Assembly: GCF_040958095.1 (NCBI RefSeq)
Contig: NC_091172.1
Location: forward strand, 25,248,562-25,312,561
Length of the DNA stretch: 64,000 nt
Reading direction: 5' to 3'
Source: Procambarus clarkii
Lineage: Eukaryota > Arthropoda > Malacostraca > Decapoda > Cambaridae
Shown piece after piece: positions 24,353 to 41,439 of the stretch. The translations under genes and the position numbers were made by a program. The notes beneath the pieces are model-generated. The model saw only the letters and a program-made list of their open reading frames with translations, had not been told where the DNA came from and made no database searches. Position 1 is the stretch's first letter, and the number at the start of each line of letters is the position of its first letter.

Positions 24353-24632
24353 CTTCTGAGTTGTTATGTAATGTGTCTGTTTTGTTCCCCCGTTCATATG
24401 GGGAGTCGGTGGTTCGAGTCTCCTAGTGCCCAGGTGAATGAACTGTTTATATCCACGGTAGTGCGGTTGATAATTTATATCTATATGTGTATGTTTCTAC
24501 GTAGTGTAGCTGGTGCTTCACTGCGGCACGTCAAGGACCAGGAGTGCTCGGTGATAGTGCTATGCAGTGCAGGGGGTCCCATCACCGTATCATTATCTTG
24601 AGCCATACGCTAGGAAGAAGGCTGGATTGTTG

Positions 24633-24775
24633 TTGTTGTTGTTATAGATTCAGCTACTCGGAACAAGTTCCAAGTAGCACGGGCTATGGTGAGCCCGTAG
24701 CTTACCTGGCACAGGAGCGGGGCAAGTAGCACGGGCAATGGTGAGCCCGTAGTGGACTTACCTGGCACAGGAGCG
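24633..24775 (-). mobile_element. SINE-like element with (CAA)n tail, antisense
   Basis: (GTT)n at 24630, then 'agcacgggctatggtgagcc' and 'cttacctggcacaggagcgg', partly duplicated (two blocks at 24675 and 24725). Reverse complement of the 34062 copy. Confidence 0.7.
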
Positions 24776-25250
24776 GTGCTGTGTGTCTAAAGGCTGGAAC
24801 GTAATGGGCTGATTCGGTGGTTGAGTGAGCACGGACCAATTAGATGTCAATGACTATCACAAAGATTACATAGGCCAGTTGAACCAAACCCTATGCCAAG
24901 GTGAACCATACAATACAAAGATTAGTTAAGGTTAATTGTTAAGATCAGCCAATCAACATCATCATAAGTAGTTCTAAATAATTTTATTTTTGTTTGTAAA
25001 GAAATGTAGCGAAGAGAACTCTTTTTTTTCTTCAATAGTGTCAAGGTTGAAGACTGACTGGCACGGCGCCTAAATGTGAGACTGTTTACATCTAACATGT
25101 ACTATAATATATAAGTAGGCCTACACGTCTTCAGTTTAATATATGTGTTAAAAACCTATTTTTGTCGAGGGGAGATTTTATGGTGTGTGTGTGTATGCCT
25201 ATATAAATATGCAGGCTTACATAAATGTAGACCAGACGCTCGCTAGAGCG

Positions 25251-25717
<467 letters not shown>

Positions 25718-25809
<92 letters not shown>
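25718..25809. repeat. (AC)n tail of LINE copy
   Basis: About 46 AC units directly follow the LINE terminal 'gtgagt'. Confidence 0.95.
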
Positions 25810-25811
<2 letters not shown>

Positions 25812-26324
25812 CGTGAGACCAGTCTTAGAGTATGTCGTGCCATCATGGAGCCCCCACCTAAAGAAACACATAAGGAAACTGGAGAAGGTTCAGAGGTTTG
25901 CGACGAGGCTTGTTCCAGAGTTACGAGGCATGGGATATGAAGAACGTCTGAAGAAACTGAACCTTACGACACTAGAGAAAAGAAGGGAGAGAGGAGATAT
26001 GATAGGGACATATAAAATACTCAGGGGAATTGACAAAGTGGAAATAGATGAAATGTTCACACGTAATAATAATAGAACGAGGGGACATGGGTGGAAACTG
26101 AAAACTCAGATGAGTCACAGAGATGTTAGGAAGTTTTTTTTTAGCGTGAGAGTAGTGGAAAAATAGAATGCACTTGGGGAACAGGTTGTGGAAGCAAACT
26201 CTATTCATAATTTTAAAATTAGGTATGATAGGAAAATGGGACAGGAGTCATTGCTGTAAACAACCGATAGCTGGAAAGGCGGGATCCAAGAGTCAATGCT
26301 CGATCCTGCAAGCACAAATAGGTG

Positions 26325-26327
<3 letters not shown>
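25810..26327 (+). mobile_element. 5'-truncated LINE copy (CR1/L2-like) ending in (AC)n
   Basis: Encodes YVRPVLEYVVPSWSPHLKKH, KVQRFATRLVPELRGM, LEKRRERGDMIGTYKILRGI and HRDVRKFFFSVRVVEK, then the terminus 'aagcacaaataggtgagtac'. This is a longer truncation of the same family as 25424-25717. One in-frame stop follows RVVEK. Confidence 0.88.
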
Positions 26328-26408
<81 letters not shown>

Positions 26409-26424
26409 CTCTCTCTGTCTCTCT
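26328..26424. repeat. (AC)n(TC)n tail of LINE copy
   Basis: About 39 AC units then a short TC run between two LINE copies. Confidence 0.93.
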
Positions 26425-27575
26425 TGGACTGTCGGAAAGCCTTGGACACAGTACCCCATAAGAGGCGGGTGCATAAGCTGGAGAAACAGGCAGGAGTAAC
26501 TGGTAGGGCGCTCTAGTGGATAAGGGAGTACCTAAGCAATTTGAAGCAGAGAGTTACAGTGAGGGGTGAGACCTCAGACTGGCATGAACTCACCAGTGGA
26601 GTCCCACAGGGCTCTGTACTCGGTCCTATCCTGTTTCTGATATACGTAAATGATCTCCCGGAGGGTATAGACTCATTCCTCTCAATGTTTGCTAATAATG
26701 CCAAAATTATGAGAAGGATTAAGACACAGGAGGACAGCTTGAAGCTTCAAGAAGACCTGGACAAACTGAAGAAATGGTTCAACAAATGGTTGTTAGAGTT
26801 TAACCTAACCAAATGTAATGAAGATAGGTGTAGGGAGCAAGAGGCCAGATACAAGGTATCATTTGGGAGATGAAATTCTTCAAGAATCAGAGAGAAAGAC
26901 TTGGGGGTTGATATCACGCCAGACCTGTCTTCTGAAGTCCATATCAAGAGGATAACATCAGCGGCATATGCCAGGTTGGTTAACATAAGAACGGCCTTTA
27001 GAAACTTGTGTAAGGAATCATTTAGTACGTTATTTACCACATATGTCAGACCAATCCTGGAGTATGCAGCTCCAGCATGGAGTCCATATCTAGTCAAGCA
27101 TAAGACTAAACTGGAAAAGTTCAATGGTTTGCCACCAGACTAGTACCCGAACTGAGGGGTATGAATTACGAGGAGAAACTACGGGAATTTAACCTCACGT
27201 CGCTGGAAGATAGGAGTTACTGGGGACACGATCACCACATACAAGATTCTCAAAGGAATTGATAGGGGTAGGTAAAGACAGGCTATTTAACACAAGAAGC
27301 ACACGCACTAGGGGACACAGGTGGAAATTCAGTGCCCAAATGAGCCATAGAGACATTATAAAGAATTTTTTTAAGTGTCAGAATAATTGACAAATGGAAT
27401 ACATTAGGCAGTGATGTGGTGGAGGCTGACTCCATACACAGTTTCAAGTGTAGATATGATAGAGCCCAGTAGGCTCAGCAACCCGTACACCAGTTGATTG
27501 ACAGTCGAGAGGCGGGATTAAAGAGCCAGAGCTCAACCCCCGCAAGCATAACTAGACGAGGGTACACACATACAC
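26425..27575 (+). mobile_element. LINE with partial reverse transcriptase domain (CR1/L2-like)
   Basis: Encodes DCRKALDTVPHKRR, SGVPQGSVLGPILFLIYVND, MFANNAKIM, KKWFNKWLLEFNLTKC, then YVRPILEYAAPAWSPYLVKH and, at the end, 'ctcaacccccgcaagcataa'. GVPQGSVLGP is the RT signature. The usual FADD catalytic Asp pair reads FANN here, and stops and frameshifts interrupt the ORF, so the copy is dead. The third member of the run of three copies. Confidence 0.88.
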
Positions 27576-27714
27576 GGAACACCACGAGCGGTGCTCTCAT
27601 CCTGCAACTACACTTGGGTAACTCCATACACAAGCACAACCCAGGGAGAAGAGATGATAATCTTGTGATAATAACTATTTATTATTTCACAAAGTCCAAT
27701 CTTTAAAAGGGTTT

Positions 27715-27945
27715 TGCTCCAGGATTGATCAAACACTTACGAAGCCTCTATATCTTTTATTAAACAGTTTACGAGTTTGGAAACTCGCAGTTCAAGGTTA
27801 TAATTGTTACAGAGAACATCGTAGAGTTTGGTATCTCTTAAACTGTTTAATACAACACAAACTCAGCTGCCGTGATTGACGAAAGATGGACAGGTTTCGC
27901 AAGTGGACACGTGGGTAGTTGATTAATCCTAGAGCTGTTCTCTAC
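27715..27945. mobile_element. Diverged MITE-like palindromic element
   Basis: 'aaacagtttacgagtttgga...aactgtttaatacaac' and 'gaaagatggacaggtttcgc' resemble the inner palindrome of the MITEs at 42051 and 57586. The ends are eroded. Confidence 0.45.
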
Positions 27946-28131
27946 GTATCACTGAAAACACCTGCCTTAAAACACCTGCCTTAAAACACCTGCCTAAAGC
28001 AACACTGCAGCTCCGTCTCTCCCACTTTGTACATAAATATAATGACAAATCAAGATATAAACAGAGATCATAAGAACACTTTTGTTTTTTTATGGCCTTA
28101 CAAATATATACTCTAATATTTATATTACAGA

Positions 28132-28134
<3 letters not shown>

Positions 28135-28220
<86 letters not shown>
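28135..28220. repeat. (TA)n microsatellite
   Basis: About 85 bp of TA. Confidence 0.95.
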
Positions 28221-28221
<1 letters not shown>

Positions 28222-28346
28222 CTTTTAAATATATATAAAGAATAAATGACATAAGAGTTGTTTCAGTAACCTCTGTAAGGGTACCATTGTCCTTATGAAC
28301 TGGAGCCCGATTAACATGATCCACTAAAGACTCGGCCGCCTGAGAC

Positions 28347-28700
28347 GCCACGCCCTGTACCAGGCCACGCCCTGTACCAGGCCACGCCCTCTACCAGGCC
28401 ACGCCCTGTACCAGGCCACGCCCTGTACCAGGCCACGCCCTCTACCAGGCCACGCCCTGTACCAGGCCACGCCCTCTACCAGGCCACGCCCTGTACCAGG
28501 CCACGCCCTCTACCAGGCCACGCCCTGTACCAGGCCACGCCCTCTACCAGGCCACGCCCTGTACCAGGCCACGCCCTCTACCAGGCCACGCCCTGTACCA
28601 GGCCACGCCCTCTACCAGGCCACGCCCTGTACCAGGCCACGCCCTCTACCAGGCCACGCCCTCTACCAGGCCACGCCCTCTACCAGGCCACGCCCTTTAC
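28347..28700. repeat. 17-bp minisatellite with 34-bp dimer order, about 21 copies
   Basis: The unit is 'ccctgtaccaggccacg'. Monomers alternate between gtacc and ctacc forms across most of the array, so the effective unit is 34 bp. Confidence 0.92.
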
Positions 28701-28915
28701 CACGCCCTATCCATCCTCTCTACTTTCTTGTGCTCCTCGATTCCTGGAGCTGCGTTAGCGCCTCAGTGTTGTGTGTTGACTTCATGGACAACAATTCAGT
28801 ATTATACCTGACCTAAAGTGTTGACCTTCACTGTTTGATGCTGCTTTACTGTTTATATAGAGGCTGTCAGAGGGGGGTAAGTATATTGTGCACTCATCCT
28901 GTGCACTGGTGGGGC

Positions 28916-29093
28916 AGGCGAGGAGTCACAATAACGTGGCTAAAGTATGTTGACCAGACAACACACTAGAAGGTGAAGGGACGACGACGTTTCAGTCTGT
29001 CCTGGATCATTCTGGCAATCGTCTTGAGAATGGTCCAGGACGGACCGAAACGTCGTCGTCCCTTCACCTTCTAGTGTGTGGTCTGGTCAACAC
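28916..29093. mobile_element. Foldback (inverted-repeat) element
   Basis: The left arm ends 'gacgacgacgtttcagtctg' and 'tcctggatcattct'; the right arm starts 'gagaatggtccaggacggac' and ends 'tctagtgtgtggtctggtca'. The arms are near-complementary over about 70 bp with a short loop. The family also occurs at 17900, 23538, 24265, 60826 and 61567. Confidence 0.85.
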
Positions 29094-29099
29094 AGGTGG

Positions 29100-30349
29100 G
29101 GTAGTTTATTGTGCGCCCGATACTCATTAATAAGTAGTAGTTTATTCAGAATCTATTACACGCTTGTGTGGTACATTCCAGGAATGATTGCATACCCAGT
29201 TAATATCTACTAAATCATCCAACCTTCTCGTCACTTCTATTAAATCGAGAGGTTTGGCTTATGGATCTTTGTCTTCTCGGGTGTCGTTGGGTATATAATC
29301 CCAAACTCTTGTCAGTTTGACCAATCAATCAATCAATCAGTTTGGGATTATATATATCAGACCCCCGATCCTGTGCTAAGTAAGTCCACTACGGGGTCAC
29401 CATAGTCGGTGCTACTTGCAACTTTTTGTTCTGAGTAGCTGATTCTAAAACAACATTTCTACCACATTCCACTACAAAAAATCTCTAATCTTCATCAATC
29501 AATCAATCTTTGTTTATGTCTTGATAATGTGGTGACACACCCAGCGCCATCTAGGTGGTGGGTGTGCAACTGTTGCACATCCAGGTGGTGCTGCCACCCA
29601 CAGGGAATCAGCCATGTTCCATAAGTACTGATGAGTGGCACTTATCAATACCACTCAGCAGTACAATATCGTCTTGATTTTACTTCTCGTCACCTGGAGT
29701 AAAGTAGGCAAGCGCTGCCTCAAGAATCCAGGTCCTAAGCTCGTCAAAGCAACAAAAGATCCAAGAGCTGCCAGCTACCTATTCACTCACCTAGGTGTGA
29801 GGGAATAGGTAGCTATACAGGGGGGGGGGGGGAATATACATTACATTTTCAATTCATGTTTAGCATTTAAGGAGCTATACAACTTTTGGCGATTTTCTTC
29901 GTACCTTTTATATAATCATACATAACATAGCTTCAAATATAAAAATAAAATAAATGAAGGGTTTTGGAGAAGACATTATACAAGTACATGTGGAGCCTCA
30001 CAAGGCTGCCCGGGGTGCCCTTCGCCTCTTCTCCGAGGCGAAGGCTCTCCCCCACATATATAACCAGAGATTGGCAGCGTCTCTCTCTCTCTCTTTTATA
30101 TACATTTATATCTACGTAGGCTTGTATTAAGAAATACGATATATAAATTAATGTTTTCAGTTGTGAGCACAGGAATGTCTGCGATCGTCGGCTCAGCAAG
30201 CAGCCTCATCTTGACGCAAGATAGGGGGTTGCTTGCAAGGGGTTGCTTGCAAGGAGTTGCTTGCAAGGGATTGCTTGCAAGCTCAACACCGTTCCTCTTG
30301 AGTGGCACACCGTTCCTCTTCACTGCAGCACCGTTGTCTTGGAGGAGCT
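29100..30349. other. Intergenic with repeat fragments
   Basis: Contains a (CAA)-SINE-like copy at 29385-29457, (AATC)n-rich short repeats at 29325 and 29493, a poly-G at 29820 and a G/C inverted pair 'cgcctcttctccgaggcg' near 30025. No supported gene. The 3' flank of BRI3-A is at its right end. Confidence 0.5.
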
Positions 30350-34626
<4,277 letters not shown>

Positions 34627-35544
34627 GTTGAGACGGAGCTGCGCTTAGTAGCAAGCTGCCAGGTAAGCTCCTGCGCTTATTATCACGCTGACAAGCTTCG
34701 GGTGCGTCTGTACCTATGCAGGGCATCAGTTAAGTATTTCCAGATAATCTTAGAATCAAAATTACATTGAATTAGATGTCATGACGCGAACTCTAAAAGT
34801 ACATGATTATACTTTTCTACTTGACGCAGTAAAACTGTTTTAAAATGATCATATCGTGCCTGAATTCTTCGCCCAGATATAATAAAGAATTATTTAATTT
34901 AATAATTTAACATATAAATACATGTTTCAAGCCTCGGAAGACGTTTAGGGAGTCTGTGAGTCTGCTGCCCTTCTGCTGTCTGTACTCATGTCTGCAACCC
35001 GTTCTCGCACTTGCGTACAGTCAATATTGGCATATTTAATAAGTGCATATGTGACATATTAATTGATTGTGAATATTTTAGTTTACCTTGAAAAGCTTCA
35101 TAGAAAACACCGACCTCACCTAACCTTCTTAGAATGTTAAGATAAGCATCTTATTGCTTCTTATTTACAATTATTACTTAACTATACCGTTGAAAGGTTA
35201 AGTAATAATTGTAAAGATAGGTTCTGTTAGATGTTTGGTTCTGTTGGCAGTTATTCAACCATCCTGAGCCAAGGCTATACGACTTGTTGAAGTTAATGTC
35301 AGTATTTTACTTATACAGCTGGCAATCAACAAAGATAACATTTTCGTACAGTATAATAATAAAGTCTTTTCTCAATTATAGTTTAATGTTATATATTGTG
35401 GGCTTATAAATAGTTAGACCTAGGCAAAGTTAGGTAAGTTGATCTTGTTATTTTGATATAGGAAGTGTTTACATCACAGGCTGATAGTGAACGAACCACG
35501 TTTTGAGTCGTAACTTTGAACATGGAACTTTGAACTTTGAGCAT
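34627..35544. other. Upstream of BRI3-A, no gene seen
   Basis: Probable 5' UTR and promoter of BRI3-A near 34627-34700. It contains a perfect hairpin with 19-bp arms (35164-35182 and 35197-35215, 'tttacaattattacttaac'). Confidence 0.45.
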
Positions 35545-35822
35545 GGGAGCCGGTGGCTGAGCGGACAGAACACTGGATACGTGATCCTGTGGTCCTGGAT
35601 TCGATCCCAGGCGCCGGCGAAAAAGGATGGGCAGATTTTTTTCACCCCTGATACCCCCTGTTACCTAGCAGTAAATGGTAACAGCAGTAAATAAAGCAGT
35701 AAATAAACCTGGGAGTTAGTCAGCTGTCACGGGCTGCTTCCTGGGGGTGGAGGCCTGGTCGAGGACCGGGCCGCGGGGACACTAAAAGCCCCGAAATCAT
35801 CTCAAGATAACCTCAAGAACAT
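35545..35822 (+). mobile_element. tRNA-derived SINE, near full length
   Basis: Head 'gggagccggtggctgagcgg', B-box-like 'ggattcgatcccaggcgcc', body 'ttacctagcagtaaat', core 'ggaggcctggtcgaggaccg', tail 'catctcaagataacctcaag'. Same layout as 55428-55690. Confidence 0.85.
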
Positions 35823-36246
35823 GGTCATGTGGGCTCTAAGTCACATACTGACAGGTAGATTTTAATGTCTGTATATGGTTAAAACGTTGTGAATCCGGCT
35901 GCCCTTTGTAATGATGGCACGCAATTATTTGCATCTGCAGCACGTTGGTGAAGTAGAGGATGCGATTCGAACACAGGAAGAGGACGAAGGAATGTTCAAG
36001 AAAGGTTCGAACATGATTAGTTGTGTCATGTGTAAAGATTTTGTTATTCATAAATAGATAAACGTGTTGGGGGGGGGGGAGTAGCCCGACTTTCGTGAAC
36101 AATTTATGTAGAGGAGATTTTCGTCCAATTTAAGCACGTGTAGAAATAATTAGAGACCAGGTGATAGAGAGAATATTAATTTGCCACAAGGTGAGTAGGT
36201 AATGACTAAGGTGGAGACCTTTGTTGAGTTACATGTGTGAGCGGTT

Positions 36247-36508
36247 ATCTTCTTGAGGTTATCTTGAGATGCTTTCGGGGCTTAGCGTCCCCGCGGCCCG
36301 GTCCTCGATCAGGCCTCCTTTTTGTTACACTCCCCTATGAAGCAGCCCGTAGCAGCTGTCTAACTCCCAGGTACCTATTTACTGCTAGGTGAACAGGGCC
36401 ATCAGGGCGAAAGAAACTCTTTCCCTTTGTTTCCGCCTCCACCGGGGATCGAACCGGGAACCCTAGGAATACGAATCCCAAGCGCTGTCTACTCAGCCGT
36501 CAGGCCCC
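36247..36508 (-). mobile_element. tRNA-derived SINE, full length, antisense
   Basis: Starts 'ttgaggttatcttgagatgc' (tail), then 'cggcccggtcctcgatcagg' (core), 'gtacctatttactgctaggt' and 'gggatcgaaccgggaacc' (head). Same body as 35545 with a different tRNA-like head, close to that at 20541. Confidence 0.85.
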
Positions 36509-36799
36509 ATAACGGTGGGCTGTGTCTGTATTTTGATATACAAGTGATGTATTTGATGTATTTGGTGAGGCAGTGATGTATTTGTATTTCTCGTGTGTAT
36601 ATAATACCATTTGAAGTTCGCAGTGGCCTCTGTGTAAGGACATGCTCGAGAGGTTTCAAGGAGAGATAAGTCATATCTGCTGTTATCTTCAAGCAATAGC
36701 AGAGTGATTAGTGTGATAACGTGGCCCTGTTTCAAGGTGTTGTGCTGGTAGAGGTGAGGCGCCTCGACCACCGCAATCACCACCACACCAACTATCACT

Positions 36800-36862
36800 G
36801 GGAGGCCTGGGCGAGGACCGGGCCGCGGGGGACGTTGAGCCCCGAAAACATCGCAAGGTAAA
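36800..36862 (+). mobile_element. SINE core fragment
   Basis: 'ggaggcctgggcgaggaccg' and 'gccccgaaaacatcgcaagg' match the core and tail of the 35545 SINE, without the head. Confidence 0.65.
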
Positions 36863-36929
36863 CATTACGGGCAATTCATGCCCGTGCCACCTCTTGGGTG
36901 GTTTAATCCTCATCAATCACTCTATCGCT

Positions 36930-37230
36930 ATCACCACCACCACACCAACTGTCAATAACACCACGCCTACTACCACCATCACTACATCCACTACCACTAT
37001 CACCACCACACTCGTCAGCACTGTCACTACACCAATTACCACCATCATCACACCCCACCAACAACATCACCACACCCTTACTATACTGCCACCACCTCAA
37101 CTATACCACCACCACCACACCAACAACCATCACGTCACCAACTACCACCACCACCACCACAACACCAACAACCATCACACCAACCACCACCACCACACCG
37201 TCTACCACCATCACCACACCCACCAATACC
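36930..37230. repeat. (ACC)n-rich low-complexity tract
   Basis: Degenerate ACC/ATC/CAC triplets for about 300 bp. ORFs encode Thr- or His-rich nonsense. No splice signals tie it to a gene. Confidence 0.75.
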
Positions 37231-37254
37231 AACCTTCAAGAACAAGCCCGTTGC

Positions 37255-37332
37255 AAGTAGCACGGGCTCACCATAGCCCGTGCTACTTGCAACTTTTTGT
37301 TCCCAGTAGCTAAAACAACAACAACAACAACA
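37255..37332 (+). mobile_element. SINE-like element with (CAA)n tail
   Basis: 'gctcaccatagcccgtgcta' then 'gtagctaaaacaacaacaac'. Confidence 0.65.
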
Positions 37333-37639
37333 AAAGGGGAACCATACCCGTCCCAATAAAGTGTCAAGCAACACTGAAAGTCCACAAACTTCCCTGTACA
37401 CGAAAAGCTTTATAAATCAGAATCTTATATATATATAAACACGGCAAACACGGCAATTTCCTCAGCAAGACTTAGGAAACGCTTACAGGAGAAGACTTAC
37501 GGCTGATAACGGAGAACAATGTCTTGTGGTGGTGGTGATAGTGATAGTGGCTCACCCCGGCTGGTGACTCAAGAATTTATAACCTCGTTTCATGCTTATC
37601 TCTGAGGCTCGTTCTTATCTGTCGGGAATACTGCCTGAC

Positions 37640-38083
37640 TGCTTCGCGCGCCGTTAACGACTGGTTCGTGCCGTCAACGACTGGTTCGTGTCTGTAACGA
37701 CTGGTTCGTGCCGTTAACGACTGATTCGTGCCGTCAACGACTGGTTTGTGCCGTTAACGACTGATTCGTGCCGTCAATGACTGATTCGTGTCGTCAACGA
37801 CTGATTCGTGCCGTTAACGACTGATTCGCGCCGCCAACGACTGATTCGTGCCGTCAACGACTGGTTCGTGTCTGTAACGACTGGTTCGTGTCGTCAACGA
37901 CTGATTCGTGCCGTTAACGACTGATTCGCGCCGTCAACGACTGATTCGTGCCGTCAACGACTGGTTCGTGTCTGTAACGACTGGTTCGTGTCGTCAACGA
38001 CTGATTCGTGCCGTTAACGACTGGTTCGTGCCGTCAACGACTGATTCGTGCCGTTAACGACTGATTCGTGCCGTTAACGACTG
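37640..38083. repeat. 20-bp minisatellite, about 22 copies
   Basis: The unit is 'aacgactgattcgtgccgtc', with alternating variants (gattcg/ggttcg, gccgtt/gccgtc/tctgta). Variant order repeats in blocks, suggesting higher-order duplication. Confidence 0.9.
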
Positions 38084-38491
38084 CTTTCCTTTTCTTCATG
38101 GCTGCTAAAGAGGTCACAAGAAAGTTGAACAGCGGGCCTCTCTACTCGCAGATCTACGGCTGTTGAATTCTAAGAAAGAGGAGTTAGGACTCGCCCTAAA
38201 TCCTCCAAAATGCGAAATCCTCTCGCCTAGCCGACCAATCATAGATGCAGTAAGACCCGCCGTTTACCCGCCCTTGAATGTACTTTCACCATTTTCTTTG
38301 ACTGTCACACTCACACTGCATTTTGTTTAACAGGAAATGACAAATATATCGCCCTACTGTACCTGTTATTCCTATTGATCTCATTTTATCATTTTATCTC
38401 ATATTCTGTGGTCACATTTTAATTTTATTTTCTTCTAATGCTACCATGATGCTGCCATAGTGGCTTTAATGATGCTGTCATAGTGGCTTCC

Positions 38492-38705
38492 GTGATGTTG
38501 TCAGTGGCAAAGCGGTAAGCCAGTACTACTATGTAGCATTTGGAAGGGATATGAGGTTAAGGATTTATGATAGAACGGAGGAAAGGAAATGTGTCCAACC
38601 ACTGGGTGTGTCCACTAAATGGTACCCAACCACTTGGACGGTCGGGGATTGAACCCCGACCTGCAAGAAGCGAGACCTTCACTGTACCATCCTGTCCAAG
38701 TGGCC
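38492..38705 (-). mobile_element. tRNA-derived SINE with well preserved tRNA head
   Basis: On the minus strand the head starts 'acttggacaggatggtacag', has the T-arm 'gtcggggttcaatccccgac' and closes with 'gtccaagt', pairing with the 5' end as a 7-bp acceptor stem. The body continues to about 38492. A SINE rather than a tRNA gene: the anticodon arm is not canonical and a non-tRNA body follows. Confidence 0.7.
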
Positions 38706-38791
38706 ATGGCTTGGCAGTCCATGTTAGTTGGGGATGAGTACGACTCAAAGTTGGGTGCGTGACGTCACGAAGGACTGCAATCGTCAAACAG

Positions 38792-38824
<33 letters not shown>
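38792..38824. repeat. (AC)16 microsatellite
   Basis: Simple AC tract. Confidence 0.95.
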
Positions 38825-38827
<3 letters not shown>

Positions 38828-39059
38828 AAAACATGACGGCAGGGACGCGATACGGCCTGTGATAGAGCAGTTGGGGACAGATAAGGTGGGAGGCGCTGGG
38901 GGCGTTTAGTTGACAAAAACCACACATTGACTCTCGTGCGCAGAGGCGCGACAGGTTACAGCGCCAGCTTCCCGTTTAGTGTTTTTACTGGTAAGTGTAA
39001 GGTAAGAGGTGTGTGTATGGCGGTCAGGTGTTGACTGGTGGTGTTGGTGACATAGTGAT

Positions 39060-39470
39060 GGCCACGATCAGGCTGGGTTACCGTTACAGGTAGCTACAGG
39101 TGACGAATCTCCCAATCCTGAGCACTCCAGGTGCAAACTCTGTGAGCAGGAACTGAGTCATGATTTCACGCATTACATTACTGACTATCCAGTTATTAAA
39201 CCCTTCAGACCTGGCGGTATGAGGTACCTGAAGCTTTGCAATCTAAACTTTATTAACTCTCGTGTTCTTGAGGGTATCCTCATAATGCGTCCAAAGTGTG
39301 TCACCACCGACCATACTGATAACATGGCCCAGTATGACTAACCATCTTGTGAGATGGGGAATGTTTTAGCATCCCGTAGCGAGTCTAGCTCTTGACACAC
39401 TATGTGCTCCTTCATTCCGTGTAGGGGGCAGCTGCATAAATGCACATGTACCTAAAATATGATAATATAA
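39060..39470 (+). mobile_element. RNase-H LINE 3' end fragment
   Basis: 'atggccacgatcaggctggg' encodes MATIRLGYRYR, followed by a CKLCEQELSHDFTHYI block and the shared 3' UTR ('actaaccatcttgtgagatg'). 5'-truncated with in-frame stops. Confidence 0.75.
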
Positions 39471-39474
39471 AAAT

Positions 39475-40080
39475 TTGGTGTTACTGGTGGCGTCGAGGCA
39501 GTGTTGGCTGGTGCTGCTTCTGGGGGAAGCTAGCCTAATCTAATTAAATTTAGCCTAATAAAATTACACCTAGCTTACCTAACATAGCCTAATCTAACAA
39601 AACCTAACCTCTACACAGAGAGTAATGTCGTGGTCTAGTCGTCAAGAACGTATGCCTGGGAACACCCAGAGCATAGATGGTTATCTTCTTCACGGGTCCT
39701 ACGCATTTTCTCATAACCCAACTTACACCTACCCAAACCTAACCTAGCCAAGCCTAACATAGCCTAACGTAATTAAACCTAACCTAGCCTCAAATTATAA
39801 TGTGTGTTTGGGCCAAAAACAACAGAAACACAGAACGTGAGGGCTTGCTGCAGTTCAAAACATAAATAATCAACAACAAAATGTTTAGGGCTTTGCCATT
39901 TTCGAATGTCGTGAGGCAGCCTTGATTTCTTGATTTCCCACTGCCTTCAAAAACCAACCTAACCTAACCTAACCAGAAATGTACAAACCCAGGCAACCTC
40001 CCTAGCCTATCGAGTCCAATGCATATACAACGTAGATATATGTGAGCTGTTACTATTCCAGTGTGTGAAGAACATTGTGT
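39475..40080. other. Unassigned, with CCTAA-rich runs
   Basis: 'taacctaacctaacc' at about 39958-39974 and many dispersed 'cctaac' words. No exon seen. Confidence 0.45.
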
Positions 40081-40084
40081 CCAG

Positions 40085-40870
40085 TGTGTGAAGGATACTG
40101 TCCAGTGTGTGTAGTACATTGCATCCAGTCAAGGGCGAATATATTGAGTCCAATGAATTAGGTATATTGTCTCCCGTGCGTGAAATAGCTTCCAGTGAGT
40201 AAAGTATATTTGTCCAGTAATGTGAAGTACATTATGTCCAGAGAGTGAAGTATATTTGTCCAGTAATGTGAAGTACATTATGTCCAGAGAGTGAAGTACA
40301 TTATGTCCAGAGAGTGAAGTATATTTGTCCAGTAATGTGAAGTACATTATGTCCAGTGAGTGAAGTACATTATGTCCAGTGAGTGAAGTATATTTGTCCA
40401 GTAATGTGAAGTACATTATGTCCAGTGAGTGAAGTATATTTGTCCAGTAATGTGAAGTACATTATGTCCAGTGAGTGAAGTACATTATGTCCAGTGAGTG
40501 AAGTACATTATGTCCAGTGAGTGAAGTACATTATGTCCAGTGAGTGAAGTACATTATGTCCAGTGAGTGAAGTACATTATGTCCAGTGAGTGAAGTACAT
40601 TATGTCCAGTGAGTGAAGTATATTTGTCCAGTAATGTGAAGTACATTATGTCCAGTGAGTGAAGTATATTTGTCCAGTAATGTGAAGTACATTATGTCCA
40701 GTGAGTGAAGTACATTATGTCCAGTGAGTGAAGTACATTATGTCCAGTGAGTGAAGTACATTATGTCCAGTGAGTGAAGTACATTATGTCCAGTGAGTGA
40801 AGTACATTATGTCCAGTGAGTGAAGTACATTATGTCCAGTGAGTGAAGTACATTGCTCGACGAATAAAGT
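40085..40870. repeat. About 23-bp minisatellite, over 30 copies
   Basis: The main unit is 'gtgagtgaagtacattatgt' + 'cca'. A second unit, 'tatatttgtccagtaatgtg' + 'aag', is interspersed, giving mixed two-monomer blocks. Confidence 0.9.
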
Positions 40871-41439
40871 ATATTATCCAGTGAGTGAATTATACAGTGG
40901 CCAGTGGGAACCGTTGTTGATTACTGAACAGTGCATTACTTAAACAAATATATGAAAACCATTAGGTTAGATTAGATTAGGTTAGGTTGGGTTGGGTAGG
41001 TTAGATTATATTTGGTTAGTTTAGGTCGGGTTGGGTTTATACAGCAGCTATGAGGAATACATACGTTTCTCAGGTTCTATACCCAACTCATGAAATCAGA
41101 TATCTAATCACGACAGTTCTAGGATAGTTACGATCTAGTCCACGACACTATCTATTCCTAAAAAAATCAACCAGAGCTTCTGACATCTGTGATAAGGCCA
41201 CGAATTTCACCGATGGAATTCTGCTGCGGCCCATTTAAGTCCTGTTCATTTTAGGTAAGTTTGAATCATTTATTAGTAACTGAAGATAATTCGGGTCACT
41301 ATTCGTGTTGGTGTTTCAAGATAACTTCAAGATCACTTACGATCACGCGAACCTTTGGTTAAAACACTTTGTATTGCAATATTATTTTGATCTGCGTCCT
41401 TCCATGTGTTTTAGGATTTATTTTTACTAAGATCTTAGT

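Noticed and set aside
28347-28700. Regular short repeats resembling a CRISPR array (also 37640-38083 and 43312-43530)
   Set aside because: Repeats are head-to-tail with no unique spacers, and the DNA is eukaryotic.
38625-38705. Functional tRNA gene on the minus strand
   Set aside because: The acceptor stem and T-arm are good, but the anticodon arm is not canonical and a SINE body follows directly.
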